This document shows positions 50,508-58,428 of a stretch of DNA of 64,000 bases, one piece after another. The translations under genes were made by a program, and so were the position numbers. Within the stretch, counting starts at the first letter, position 1; each line of letters begins with the position of its first letter. Where the stretch lies: contig CALQLA020000001.1 of NCBI GenBank assembly GCA_943331295.2, positions 128,629 to 192,628 on the forward strand, in the 5' to 3' direction. The stretch is from Bordetella parapertussis. GTDB taxonomy: Bacteria; Pseudomonadota; Gammaproteobacteria; Burkholderiales; Casimicrobiaceae. Under the pieces are notes generated by a model. That model searched no databases. It saw only the letters and a program-made list of their open reading frames with translations, and was not told where the DNA came from.

Positions 50508-50510
50508 CGG

Positions 50511-51386
50511 CTATCTCGTCGCGATGGCGCGGCCGAACAGCCCGCGCGGGCGCAGCAGCAGCACGAGGAGCAGCAGCGCGAACGCCACCGCGATCTTGTA
50601 CGACGGCCCGACGAACGGCACCGACAGTTCCGACGCGATGCCGAGCAGCACGCCGCCCAGCACGGCGCCGCCGGGGCTGCCGATGCCGCCGACGATCATC
50701 GCCGCGAACGCGGGAATGAGGAGCTCCCAGCCGAGGTCGGGGCTCACCACCGCCTTGACGCCGAACATCATGCCGCCCAGCGCGCACAGCACGCCGACGA
50801 CGGCCCAGGTCGCGAGCAGCACGCGGCCGGATCGGATGCCGCATGCGCGCGCGAGATCGGGATTGTCGGCGACCGCGCGCATCTGGCGCCCGATCGGCGT
50901 GGAATGCAGGAGCGCGAACAGCCCGGCCATCGCGGAGAGCGCGACCGCGGCAACGTAGAGGTCGGTCGGGAGCACCCGGACCCCGCCGAAGTTCCACGCC
51001 CGGACGAGCGGCAGCGCGAACGTCTGCTGGTCGTGGCCGGTGAACACCGTGAGCATCGACCGCGCGAAGAATGCGACGCCGATCGACGCGACGAGGCTCG
51101 CCACCGGCGGCCGGCCGCGCAGCGCGCGGAACACCCAGACGTAGAAGACGAGCGACACCGCGATGCCCGCCAGGATCGCGCCCATCCCATCGAGCAGGAT
51201 CGACGTGCTCCCCATGGCCTGCACGCCGATGCCGGCATAGGCCGCGACCGTCATGTAGTCGCCGGTGGCGGCGTTGGGAAAGCGCGCGACGCCCATCACC
51301 AGCGTCAGCGCCAGCGCCGGCAGCGCGATCAGCAGGCCGTCGATCGTGCCGTTGATGAGGAGGTTGCAGAAATCGACGAGGGTCAT
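50511..51386 (-). CDS. Branched-chain amino acid-type ABC permease LivH
   Basis: A 291-residue permease with eight spans. LINGTIDGLLIALPALALTLVMGVARFPNAATGDYM is the typical opening (LivH normally has FxxxxxGDxxM), and STPIGRQMRAVADNPDLARACGI plus GGIGSPGGAVLGGVLLG are family signatures. Gap of 86 bases to the binding-protein gene with a hairpin. The in-frame upstream extension has shadow-frame composition. Confidence 0.94.
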   Translation of the reverse strand: MTLVDFCNLLINGTIDGLLIALPALALTLVMGVARFPNAATGDYMTVAAYAGIGVQAMGSTSILLDGMGAILAGIAVSLVFYVWVFRALRGRPPVASLVASIGVAFFARSMLTVFTGHDQQTFALPLVRAWNFGGVRVLPTDLYVAAVALSAMAGLFALLHSTPIGRQMRAVADNPDLARACGIRSGRVLLATWAVVGVLCALGGMMFGVKAVVSPDLGWELLIPAFAAMIVGGIGSPGGAVLGGVLLGIASELSVPFVGPSYKIAVAFALLLLVLLLRPRGLFGRAIATR

Positions 51387-51413
51387 GGCGACGGGTTTGC
51401 GGCGGAGAATGCC

Positions 51414-51443
51414 GGGCGCACCCTCGTCGCCGAAGGCGCGCCC
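51414..51443 (-). promoter_or_regulatory. Hairpin between the LivK-like and LivH genes
   Basis: GGGCGC (51414-51419) pairs with GCGCCC (51438-51443), with additional pairing inside. It lies directly after the binding-protein stop. It fits the same scheme as the other transport operons here: an mRNA structure that separates binding-protein from permease expression. Confidence 0.4.
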
Positions 51444-51472
51444 GATGCGGCGAAAAGCGCTGCCGGCCCGGG

Positions 51473-52699
51473 CTAGATCGCGACGACGTCGCGGCGGACG
51501 AGCTGGCCCTTCTCGATGACGAAGACGCCGAAATCGGGCGTCACGTCGCCGTACTGGTCGAAGTCGAGGCGGCTCGACGCACCTTCGTAGTTGACCTTCT
51601 TCTTCTCGGCGAGGAGCTTCTTGCCTTCGGCGAACGAGTACACCTTGGTGCCTTCCGGATTGGAGACGTCGCGGATCTTCGCGTTGACCTGGAGCACCGT
51701 GGCGCCGGGGCCGGCCGCTTCCATCGCCAGCGCGAGGCACACGACCATGTCGTAGGTCATCGCGGCGTAGACGTTGGTCGAGATCGACTTGCCGGTGGCC
51801 TTGGTGAACGACGCGTCGAGCGCCTTGTACGACGCGGCGGTCTCGTTCGAGACGCTGTCGACCGAGATGATGCCCTCGACCACCTCGTTGCCGAGCGCCT
51901 TGACGAGGTCGGGGTTGGCGGCCCAGCCGGGCATGATCCACTTGACGTCCTGGCCTGCCTGGAACCACTCCTTCAGGATGATCGTCGTGTCCGGCAGGTA
52001 GGAGCCGGTGACGATCACGTCCGGCTTCGCGGCGAGGATCTGCTGCAGCTCGGTGCGGTAGCTCGGCCGGTTCGGCTCGTAGACGACGCTGGCGACGATC
52101 TTGCCGCCCTTCTTCTCCCACGCCTTCCTGAACCCTTCCGCGTTGCCGATGCCGGAGGCGTTGTTGAACGCCATCGTCGCCGGCCGCTTGAAGCCGCGCT
52201 TCTCGGCGATCACCGCGAACGCCTGGCCGAAGCGGTCGTTGGTCGCCTGGAACCGCCACACGAGATCCTTGGTGTCGAGGGTCGAGATCGCCGGCGCGCC
52301 CGACGTGTTCATCTGGATGAGGTTCGCCGCGTCGGTCAGCGGCATCACCGCCAGCGTGACCCCCGACGACCACGTCCCGAGGATCGCCTGCACCTTGTTC
52401 ACCTCGATCAGCTTCTTGGCCGCGAGCACCGCGGCATCGGGCTTGGTCTGCGTGTCCTCGGCGAAGATCTCGAGCTTGCTGCCGCCGGCGCCGCCGGCCG
52501 CGTTGACCTCGGCCGTGGCGATCTCGATCGCCTTCGCCATGCCGCTGCCGTACGGGCTGCCGGCGCCGGTGATCGGGGTCAGCGAGCCGATGCGAAACGT
52601 GCCGGCGGCCTGCGCGAACGCGCGGCCGGGCAGCATGGACGCGGCGGCCAGCGAGGCGGCGGCAAGAATGACTTCGCGGCGGGTGATTCGTTGGGACAT
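51473..52699 (-). CDS. LivK-type ABC substrate-binding protein
   Basis: A 408-residue periplasmic protein of the amino acid/amide-binding family. The signal contains TRREVILAAASLAAAS and ends at AFAQ, so Tat or Sec export. FRIGSLTPITGAGSPYGSGMAKAIEIATAEVNAAGG is the classic mature N-terminus, EDTQTKPDAAVLAAKKLIEVNKVQAILG follows, and SGNAEGF-like and YDMVVCLALAMEAAG segments complete the fold. GGAGACCTGCC precedes the ATG. It is first of the Liv genes and 64 bases behind a metal-dependent amidohydrolase. Confidence 0.93.
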   Translation of the reverse strand: MSQRITRREVILAAASLAAASMLPGRAFAQAAGTFRIGSLTPITGAGSPYGSGMAKAIEIATAEVNAAGGAGGSKLEIFAEDTQTKPDAAVLAAKKLIEVNKVQAILGTWSSGVTLAVMPLTDAANLIQMNTSGAPAISTLDTKDLVWRFQATNDRFGQAFAVIAEKRGFKRPATMAFNNASGIGNAEGFRKAWEKKGGKIVASVVYEPNRPSYRTELQQILAAKPDVIVTGSYLPDTTIILKEWFQAGQDVKWIMPGWAANPDLVKALGNEVVEGIISVDSVSNETAASYKALDASFTKATGKSISTNVYAAMTYDMVVCLALAMEAAGPGATVLQVNAKIRDVSNPEGTKVYSFAEGKKLLAEKKKVNYEGASSRLDFDQYGDVTPDFGVFVIEKGQLVRRDVVAI

Positions 52700-52763
52700 G
52701 GCAGGTCTCCGGAGACGGGTGGACAGGAAAAGGGGATGCGTGTCGGGTACGGGGGCGGCGCGA

Positions 52764-54014
52764 TCAGGCGACTGCGGCGCCGAGCGTGTCCTTGCAGACG
52801 GCGCCGGCCTTCATGATCAGCGGCAGGTGGCGGCCCTGGCCCTGCAGCAGCGAGAGGTCGGCGAGCGGATTGCCGTCGACGACGACGAGGTCGGCCACCG
52901 CGCCCGGCGCGATCACGCCGAGGCGCCCGGACTGGCCGATCAGCTCGGCGGCGACGTGCGTCGCGCTCTGCAGGATCGCCGCGGCCGGCATCGCCGGCGC
53001 GCGCAGCGTGAACTCGAGCGATTCGTCGGCGTGCATCTCGCCCAGCAGGTCGGTGCCGAACGCGATCTTCACGCCGGCGGCGCGCGCGACACGGATCGCA
53101 TCGACGCCCTGCGACCGGACCAACTCCAGCTTCGCCATCATTTCGGGACTCCAGCCGAGGCGCACGCCGTTGCGGTAGAGCGCGTCGTAGGTGGCGAGCG
53201 TCGGGACGAGGAAGGCGCCGTGCCCGGCCATCACCGCCGCGGACTCGGCGTCGAGCAGGTTGCCGTGCTCGATCGAGCGCACGCCGCAGCGGACGGCGCG
53301 GATGATCGCGGCCGGCGAATAGGCGTGCGCCATCACGTACGTGCCGGCGGCGCGCGCTTCCTCGACGATCGCGGTCATTTCCTCGATCGAGTACTGCGTT
53401 CCCATCAGCGGGTCGGCCGGCGACGCGACGCCGCCGCCGGCCATCACCTTGATGTGGTGGGCGCCGTTGCGCAGTTCCTCGCGCACGGCACGCCGCACGC
53501 CGCCCACGCCGTCGGCGATGCTGCCGAGGATGCCGGCGGCGCCGCAGGTGACGCAGCCGTTGCCCTGGAAGAACGCCGGGCGCGAATCGCCGTGCCCGCC
53601 GGTCTGCGTGATCGCGCGGCCGGCGATGAAGAGCCGGGGGCCGGCGAAATGCCCGCGCTCGACCGCCTGCACGAGGCCCGCGTCGGCGCCGCCGGCGTCG
53701 CGCACCGTCGTGAAGCCGCGCATCAGCATCGCGCCGAGGATGTCCTTCGCCTGCGCCGTGATCAGCGACTGCGGCATCAGCGTGAGCCGGAAGAAGTCGG
53801 GAATCGTCGCCGTCACGTGGACGTGGGCGTCGATGAGGCCGGGCAGCAGCGTCCTGCCGCCCAGGTCGACGTCGCGCCCGCCGGCCGGCGGTCCGGCACC
53901 GAAGTCAACCCCGGCAATCCGGTCGCCGTCGACGGTGACGGTGGCATTCGGCCGCAGCTCCCCGGTGGGGCTGTCGAACAGCGTGGCATTGCGAAATACG
54001 GTGCGGGCAGTCAT
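52764..54014 (-). CDS. Metal-dependent amidohydrolase (imidazolonepropionase/prolidase-like)
   Basis: A 416-residue amidohydrolase superfamily enzyme. LPGLIDAHVHV has the metal ligands His64 and His66; HHIKVMAGGGV gives the bridging carboxylated lysine; MAHAYSP and SIEHGNLLD supply two more histidines; FGTDLLGEMH supplies the catalytic Asp. The set matches Xaa-dipeptidase/organophosphate acid-type proteins, which cleave amide bonds in dipeptides or N-acyl compounds. It heads the transcript that encodes the Liv system, so it probably hydrolyses an imported amide or peptide. No signal peptide is seen. Confidence 0.9.
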   Translation of the reverse strand: MTARTVFRNATLFDSPTGELRPNATVTVDGDRIAGVDFGAGPPAGGRDVDLGGRTLLPGLIDAHVHVTATIPDFFRLTLMPQSLITAQAKDILGAMLMRGFTTVRDAGGADAGLVQAVERGHFAGPRLFIAGRAITQTGGHGDSRPAFFQGNGCVTCGAAGILGSIADGVGGVRRAVREELRNGAHHIKVMAGGGVASPADPLMGTQYSIEEMTAIVEEARAAGTYVMAHAYSPAAIIRAVRCGVRSIEHGNLLDAESAAVMAGHGAFLVPTLATYDALYRNGVRLGWSPEMMAKLELVRSQGVDAIRVARAAGVKIAFGTDLLGEMHADESLEFTLRAPAMPAAAILQSATHVAAELIGQSGRLGVIAPGAVADLVVVDGNPLADLSLLQGQGRHLPLIMKAGAVCKDTLGAAVA

Positions 54015-54186
54015 GCGAGGGTGGCGGTCGGAGGCGGCTGAAAAGAGCGGAAGGGGGGAATGAACGTCGGTGCGACTCGCGGGCGCCGGCGTCCGGGCGG
54101 GCCGGTTGCGCCGGTGCAGCCTGCGTAATAATACGCGATCGGGGACCCCCGGGTCCCGCCCGCCACCACCCGACCACGAGCCACCG
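54015..54186. promoter_or_regulatory. Divergent promoter region, amidohydrolase / PcaD-like lactonase
   Basis: GCGTA and TACGC flank ATAA in a perfect dyad at 54123-54136; its centre is the only AT-rich spot in the gap. Next to it GGGACCC/GGGTCCC (54142-54157) is another perfect dyad with a two-base centre. One of them is likely an operator for the two divergent genes. No regulator gene is adjacent. Promoter hexamers are not convincing. Confidence 0.4.
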
Positions 54187-54975
54187 ATGCCGACGATCCG
54201 GATTGAAGGGGACGAATTCCACGTGCGCTGCGACGGCCCCGAGGGCGCCCCGCCGCTGCTGTTCTCGAATTCGCTCAGTTCCGACCTCTCGATGTGGGAC
54301 GACCAGGTGCCCGCCCTCGCCCGCGATTTCCGCGTGATCCGCTACGACTCGCGCGGGCACGGACGGAGCGCGGCCCCCCCCGGGCCGTACACGATCGACC
54401 GGCTCGGCCGCGACGCCGTCGGCGTGCTCGACGCGCTGGCCGTGCCCCGCGCCGACTTCTGCGGGCTGTCGATGGGCGGCATGGTCGGCATGTGGCTGCT
54501 GACCCATGCCCCGGCGCGGATCGGGCGCGCGGTGCTCGCCAACACCGCGCCGCACATGGGTCCGGTGTCGCTGTGGAACGGCCGCATTGCGCTGGCCCGC
54601 GACGGCGGGATGGAGGCAACCGTCGAGCCGACGGTCAGGCGCTGGTTTCCCGCAGCGTTCCATGCGGCGGCACCGGCAACCATCGACCGGATGCGCGCGA
54701 TGATCCGTGGCACGCCGCTGCCAGGCTATCTCGGCTGCTGCGAGGCCATCCGCGACATGGACCAGCGCGAGTCGATCCGGGGCATCCGCAACCCGGTCCT
54801 GGTGATCATCGGCGCCAACGACCCCGCGACGACGCCGGAGGCCGGCCGCGCCATCCGCGCCGCGATCCCGGGCGCCAAGGTCGCCGTGCTCGACACCGCG
54901 CATATCTCCGCCGTCGAGCGGCCCGCGGAGTTCACGCGCGCCGTCGCGGAATTCCTCGGCCAGCCGGCGGACTGA
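54187..54975 (+). CDS. 3-oxoadipate enol-lactonase-like alpha/beta hydrolase (PcaD family)
   Basis: A 262-residue alpha/beta hydrolase. LLFSNSLSSDLSMWDDQ is the hallmark of the enol-lactonase branch, followed by YDSRGHGRS. The triad is complete: Ser95 in GLSMGG, Asp212 in GANDP and His239 in DTAHISAVERP. PcaD opens 3-oxoadipate enol-lactone in the protocatechuate branch, but no other pca gene is present, so another lactone or ester may be the substrate. It is transcribed alone on the plus strand, facing the eight-gene operon that begins at 62.8 kb. Confidence 0.88.
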   Translation: MPTIRIEGDEFHVRCDGPEGAPPLLFSNSLSSDLSMWDDQVPALARDFRVIRYDSRGHGRSAAPPGPYTIDRLGRDAVGVLDALAVPRADFCGLSMGGMVGMWLLTHAPARIGRAVLANTAPHMGPVSLWNGRIALARDGGMEATVEPTVRRWFPAAFHAAAPATIDRMRAMIRGTPLPGYLGCCEAIRDMDQRESIRGIRNPVLVIIGANDPATTPEAGRAIRAAIPGAKVAVLDTAHISAVERPAEFTRAVAEFLGQPAD

Positions 54976-54986
54976 CGGCGGCCGGT

Positions 54987-55004
54987 GCCGGGCCGAGGCC
55001 CGGC
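54987..55004. terminator. Hairpin between convergent genes
   Basis: GCCGGGC and GCCCGGC form a perfect 7-bp stem with the loop CGAG. It lies 12 bases past the lactonase stop and 12 bases past the racemase-like gene stop on the other strand, so it can serve both transcripts. Confidence 0.55.
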
Positions 55005-55015
55005 CTCGCCCGCGC

Positions 55016-55810
55016 CTACGTCATCCGGAACACGTCCTGCATCCGCGCCTGGGTGTCGGCCCACATCCGCGCATCCGGGCCGCAGTAGACGCCGATGCGC
55101 CGCGACGGCGCGAGGCCGGTCCGGCGCAGGCCCACCAGCATCTCGGCGGTCTTCACGGCGAGCGACACCGTGTCGATCACCGGTGCGCCGTCGACTTCGG
55201 TCAGCCCCGCGCGGTGCGCGAGCGTGGCGAGGAACGCCGGCGCCGGCACGATCACCGACGCGCCGTCCGCGACCGCGCGCCGCGCGGCGACCTTGAACTG
55301 CTCGATCATCGGCAGCGGATCGACCAGCGCGACGGCGATCTCCTCCTCCGACGCGTGCATGATGTACGGCCCGCGCAGGCACCGGCCGGCCACGCCGTAG
55401 CGCTCGACCTGCTCGCCGTAGACCTCCCACAGCGCCGGCGAGCTCGTCACCACGGCCCACAGCCGGCCCAGCGTCATCGCCATGTGGTACGACGTCTCGC
55501 TGATGCCGACGATTGGGATGTCCAGCATGCTCTTGCCCTCGGCGAGGCCGGGGTCCAGGGTGCAGCCGAGGACGAACGCGTCGTAGCCTTCCGCCTGCGC
55601 CCGGCGCATGTTCTCCAGCACCTGCGCGTTCTGGTAGTACTGGATGACCTTCCAGTTCTCGATGTCGCGGACCATCACGGGAATGCCGGTCACGTAGACC
55701 TCGCCTCCCGTCCCCAGCATCGCGCGGCACTGCGCCTCGAGCGTCTTCCCGTACTCGTCCCACACCGGCTCGAAGCGGTAGGCGGAGGAACTCTGGTACC
55801 AGATCTTCAT
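55016..55810 (-). CDS. Asp/Glu/hydantoin racemase-superfamily protein, one-cysteine type
   Basis: A 264-residue protein of the Asp/Glu racemase fold, nearest to hydantoin racemases. The first active-site segment is present: FVLGCTLDPGLAEGKSM. In the second half the matching position reads VIVPAPAFLATL, with no cysteine where two-base racemases and maleate isomerases have GC. So only one of the two catalytic cysteines is kept, and a decarboxylase-like, lyase-like or one-base mechanism should be considered. GGGAGTCACG precedes the ATG. It is the last gene of the operon and 11 bases from the hydrolase gene before it. Confidence 0.87.
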   Translation of the reverse strand: MKIWYQSSSAYRFEPVWDEYGKTLEAQCRAMLGTGGEVYVTGIPVMVRDIENWKVIQYYQNAQVLENMRRAQAEGYDAFVLGCTLDPGLAEGKSMLDIPIVGISETSYHMAMTLGRLWAVVTSSPALWEVYGEQVERYGVAGRCLRGPYIMHASEEEIAVALVDPLPMIEQFKVAARRAVADGASVIVPAPAFLATLAHRAGLTEVDGAPVIDTVSLAVKTAEMLVGLRRTGLAPSRRIGVYCGPDARMWADTQARMQDVFRMT

Positions 55811-55821
55811 CGTGACTCCCG

Positions 55822-56733
55822 TCAATGCGCCGCGGGCGGCGCGGCCGTTGCCGGCGCCGCCGCCCCGGCCCCGACACTGACACCGCCGGATTCGGTGAGG
55901 TGGCACCAGCAGCCGCCGGCGCCGCAGCCTTCGCCCTCGTGCCCGTCGTCGGCAACGCGGCCGTGGTCGATTACGACCGAGCGGTCGTGGCTTGGGTACA
56001 GCGTGAAGCGCGGCGCCGACTGCAGCATCCGCTTCATCGCGGCCTTTTCCGAGCGCCGCGACACCACGTAGTTGGCGGTGAGGCCGGGATCGGCGTCCAG
56101 CGTCGCGGGTGTCAGCAGCTGGTGCTTCACGCTGTAGACGAGGTCGCCGCAGAAGCACGCAAGCCCGGCCGCGGTATCCACGTACACGATCATCGAGCCC
56201 TCGGTGTGCGCGCCGGCCGCCACGCAGCGAATGCCGTCGAGGATGCCCTCGCCGCCGGTCAGCTCGAGGTCGAGCAGCCGCAGCGCGCCGCGCGTGTGCA
56301 GCCGGTCGATCATGTGCTTGATGTCCTCCGGCGGGTACGACGGCCCCGACAGCCCCGACACCGCGTACTCGAGCTCGCGGCGGTTGACGACCGCGGTGGT
56401 GGCCATCGGAAAGATGTCCGTCTGACCGGCGTGGTCGATGTGCAGGTGCGTATGCAGCACATAGCGGACGTCGCCGGGCGCCACGCCGTGCCGGGCGAGT
56501 TGCGCCGCGAGGCGCTGCGCCGGGACCTCGACGCCGCGCGCGCGGTCGCCGAGGCGCAGCAGGATGTCGGGATGGCGAAAGCCCGTGTCGATGACCACCG
56601 CATGCTGCGCCGACCGGAGCAGCCAACTCTGCACGGGCACCCGGACCATCGGCACGGCGCCGGGGTTCGGCACCAGCCGCCGCGGGTTGAGGTCCACCTG
56701 ACCGAGGTCGAGCGGGACGATGCTCCAGGTCAT
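55822..56733 (-). CDS. Metallo-beta-lactamase-fold hydrolase with Cys/Ala tail
   Basis: A 303-residue MBL-fold hydrolase similar to N-acyl homoserine lactonase-like enzymes. HTHLHIDHAGQ (residues 94-104) provides the zinc ligands His96, His98, Asp100 and His101; AAGAHTEGSM, CGDLVY and YPSHD supply the rest. VQSWLLRSAQHAVVIDTG is the usual second strand. The last 38 residues are atypical: GCGAGGCWCH followed by an Ala/Pro-rich low-complexity tail. The start overlaps the oxidase stop (ATGA). A lactone or thioester substrate would fit the operon. Confidence 0.88.
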   Translation of the reverse strand: MTWSIVPLDLGQVDLNPRRLVPNPGAVPMVRVPVQSWLLRSAQHAVVIDTGFRHPDILLRLGDRARGVEVPAQRLAAQLARHGVAPGDVRYVLHTHLHIDHAGQTDIFPMATTAVVNRRELEYAVSGLSGPSYPPEDIKHMIDRLHTRGALRLLDLELTGGEGILDGIRCVAAGAHTEGSMIVYVDTAAGLACFCGDLVYSVKHQLLTPATLDADPGLTANYVVSRRSEKAAMKRMLQSAPRFTLYPSHDRSVVIDHGRVADDGHEGEGCGAGGCWCHLTESGGVSVGAGAAAPATAAPPAAH

Positions 56734-58370
56734 CGCGCCGGCTCCGCGCCGGCTCCGGGCTCGAGCCCGAGGCCCAGCACGCCCGGGTTCAGCGTGTGGC
56801 GCGGATCGGCGACATCCTTCAGCTTGCCGAGGAACGCCCACGCGGTCTCCCCTTCCAGCGCCTCGGCGAACGGGTAGGCCTTCGCCCACTGCACGTGCAG
56901 CGAGCCCATGCTGCGGAACATCCGCGTCATCCGGTAGCGGAAGTCGATCGCCGCGGCGGTGCGCTCGGCGTTCTCGTCGATGCCGCGCGTGCGCTCGCGC
57001 CGGTCCTCGGTCGCGTAGTGCATCCGGTACGGCCCCAGCGGACGCTTCCAGAACACGACCGGCTCGATGCCCCAGAAATGGCCGTGCAGCAGCGAGTTGC
57101 ATGCGACGCGGATGCCGTGCCGGTCGAGGAGCGGCTTGTTCTCGGCGAGGAAGGCCTCGAACGCCTTCATCGCCGGCACCGCCTGCGACGCCGGGAACTT
57201 GGCGTTGATCGGGAAGTTCACCTCGCCGTCGCGGTTGGCCATGATCTCGCCGACGTTGAGGTACGGGCCATAGCGCAGCCCGAACGGGATCGTCGTCGGC
57301 AGCGCGCGCCCGCCGAACCGCTGGGTGATCTTCGCGATCCGCGCCGCGGTGCGGTCGGCGGCGGCCTGGTCGTGGGCCTCGGCGATGTAGTACATCGCGT
57401 TCGGCAGCCCCTTCAGGAACCCCAGCCCCGACGGATGCCAGGCCTTCAGCAGGTTCCGCCAGGCGCGGAGCTTGTCCGGGTTGTCGGCCATGTAGCGGCG
57501 GACCATCTCCTTCTTTTCCGCCGCCGGCGGCGCGGGGTGCTGCGCGTATTCGTTGACGAAATAGCCGTCGAACGCGAACGCCTCGGTGTGCAGCCCCGTC
57601 TGCGCCATCGCCGCCTGCGCCTCGGCCAGCGCGATGCGGTCCTTGAACGTCACGCAGCCGAAAGCCATCTTCGGCCAGGGCTCCAGCAAGAGGTGCACCT
57701 TGGTCTTGATGCCGAAAGCGCCGGAGTCGCACAGGAACATGCCGGTGAGGTCGGGCCCGTTGTAGCGGTAGAACGGCGCGGTGCCCTTGGTGGCCCACGA
57801 GCCGGTCTTCAGGATCGCGCCGTCGCCCAGCACCACCTCGAGCCCCAGCACGTGCTCGGCCAGCGTCATCCGGCCCATGCCGGTGGCGTTCTGCGACAGC
57901 CCGCCGCCGACCGTGGCGAAATTGCCGGACAGCGTGCCGAGGTACGGGACGCGAAAGCCCGTGTCGCGCAGCGCCGCGCGCAGCTCGGCCCAGGTCACGC
58001 CGGTCTCCAGCGTCACGTAGCGGTCGACGACGTTGATCTCCAGCACGCGGTTCATGCCCGTCGCGTCGACGATGATCGTCTCGGCGCGCACCGGGACGTG
58101 GCCCTTGGTGTATGACATGCCGCCACCGCGCGTGTTGACGGCGACGCCGGCGGCGGAGGCCGCGGCGACGACGGCGCTGACCTGCTCCACCGTGCTCGGC
58201 TTGACCACGGCCAGCGCGACGGCACCGCCCTCCTCCGAGAAGTCGAGCGAGAAATACTGCCGCTCCTCGAACGACGTCAGCACCGCGTCGCTGCCGACGA
58301 TTCCACGCAGCGCGGCGACGAACGCCCCGCTGTCGATGGCCTTGCGTTCGACGACGTCTATCGCGCTCAT
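56730..58370 (-). CDS. FAD-binding oxidase/dehydrogenase (VAO/PCMH, GlcD-like)
   Basis: A 546-residue flavoprotein of the vanillyl-alcohol oxidase group. VVKPSTVEQVSAVVAAASAAGVAVNTRGGGMSYTKGH is the FAD diphosphate-binding region, VTLETGVTWAELRAAL follows, and LSGNFATVGGGLSQNATG forms the second FAD loop; DPRHTLNPGVLG ends the C-terminal FAD-oxidase domain. It should oxidise a 2-hydroxy acid or an alcohol. GGAGGACAGG precedes the ATG; the longer form begins in shadow sequence. Its stop overlaps the hydrolase gene downstream. Confidence 0.9.
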   Translation of the reverse strand: MSAIDVVERKAIDSGAFVAALRGIVGSDAVLTSFEERQYFSLDFSEEGGAVALAVVKPSTVEQVSAVVAAASAAGVAVNTRGGGMSYTKGHVPVRAETIIVDATGMNRVLEINVVDRYVTLETGVTWAELRAALRDTGFRVPYLGTLSGNFATVGGGLSQNATGMGRMTLAEHVLGLEVVLGDGAILKTGSWATKGTAPFYRYNGPDLTGMFLCDSGAFGIKTKVHLLLEPWPKMAFGCVTFKDRIALAEAQAAMAQTGLHTEAFAFDGYFVNEYAQHPAPPAAEKKEMVRRYMADNPDKLRAWRNLLKAWHPSGLGFLKGLPNAMYYIAEAHDQAAADRTAARIAKITQRFGGRALPTTIPFGLRYGPYLNVGEIMANRDGEVNFPINAKFPASQAVPAMKAFEAFLAENKPLLDRHGIRVACNSLLHGHFWGIEPVVFWKRPLGPYRMHYATEDRRERTRGIDENAERTAAAIDFRYRMTRMFRSMGSLHVQWAKAYPFAEALEGETAWAFLGKLKDVADPRHTLNPGVLGLGLEPGAGAEPAR

Positions 58371-58428
58371 CCTGTCCTCCTCCCTTGATCCTGTGGGTCC
58401 GCTGCCGGACGGGAAAACCAATCCGCGT

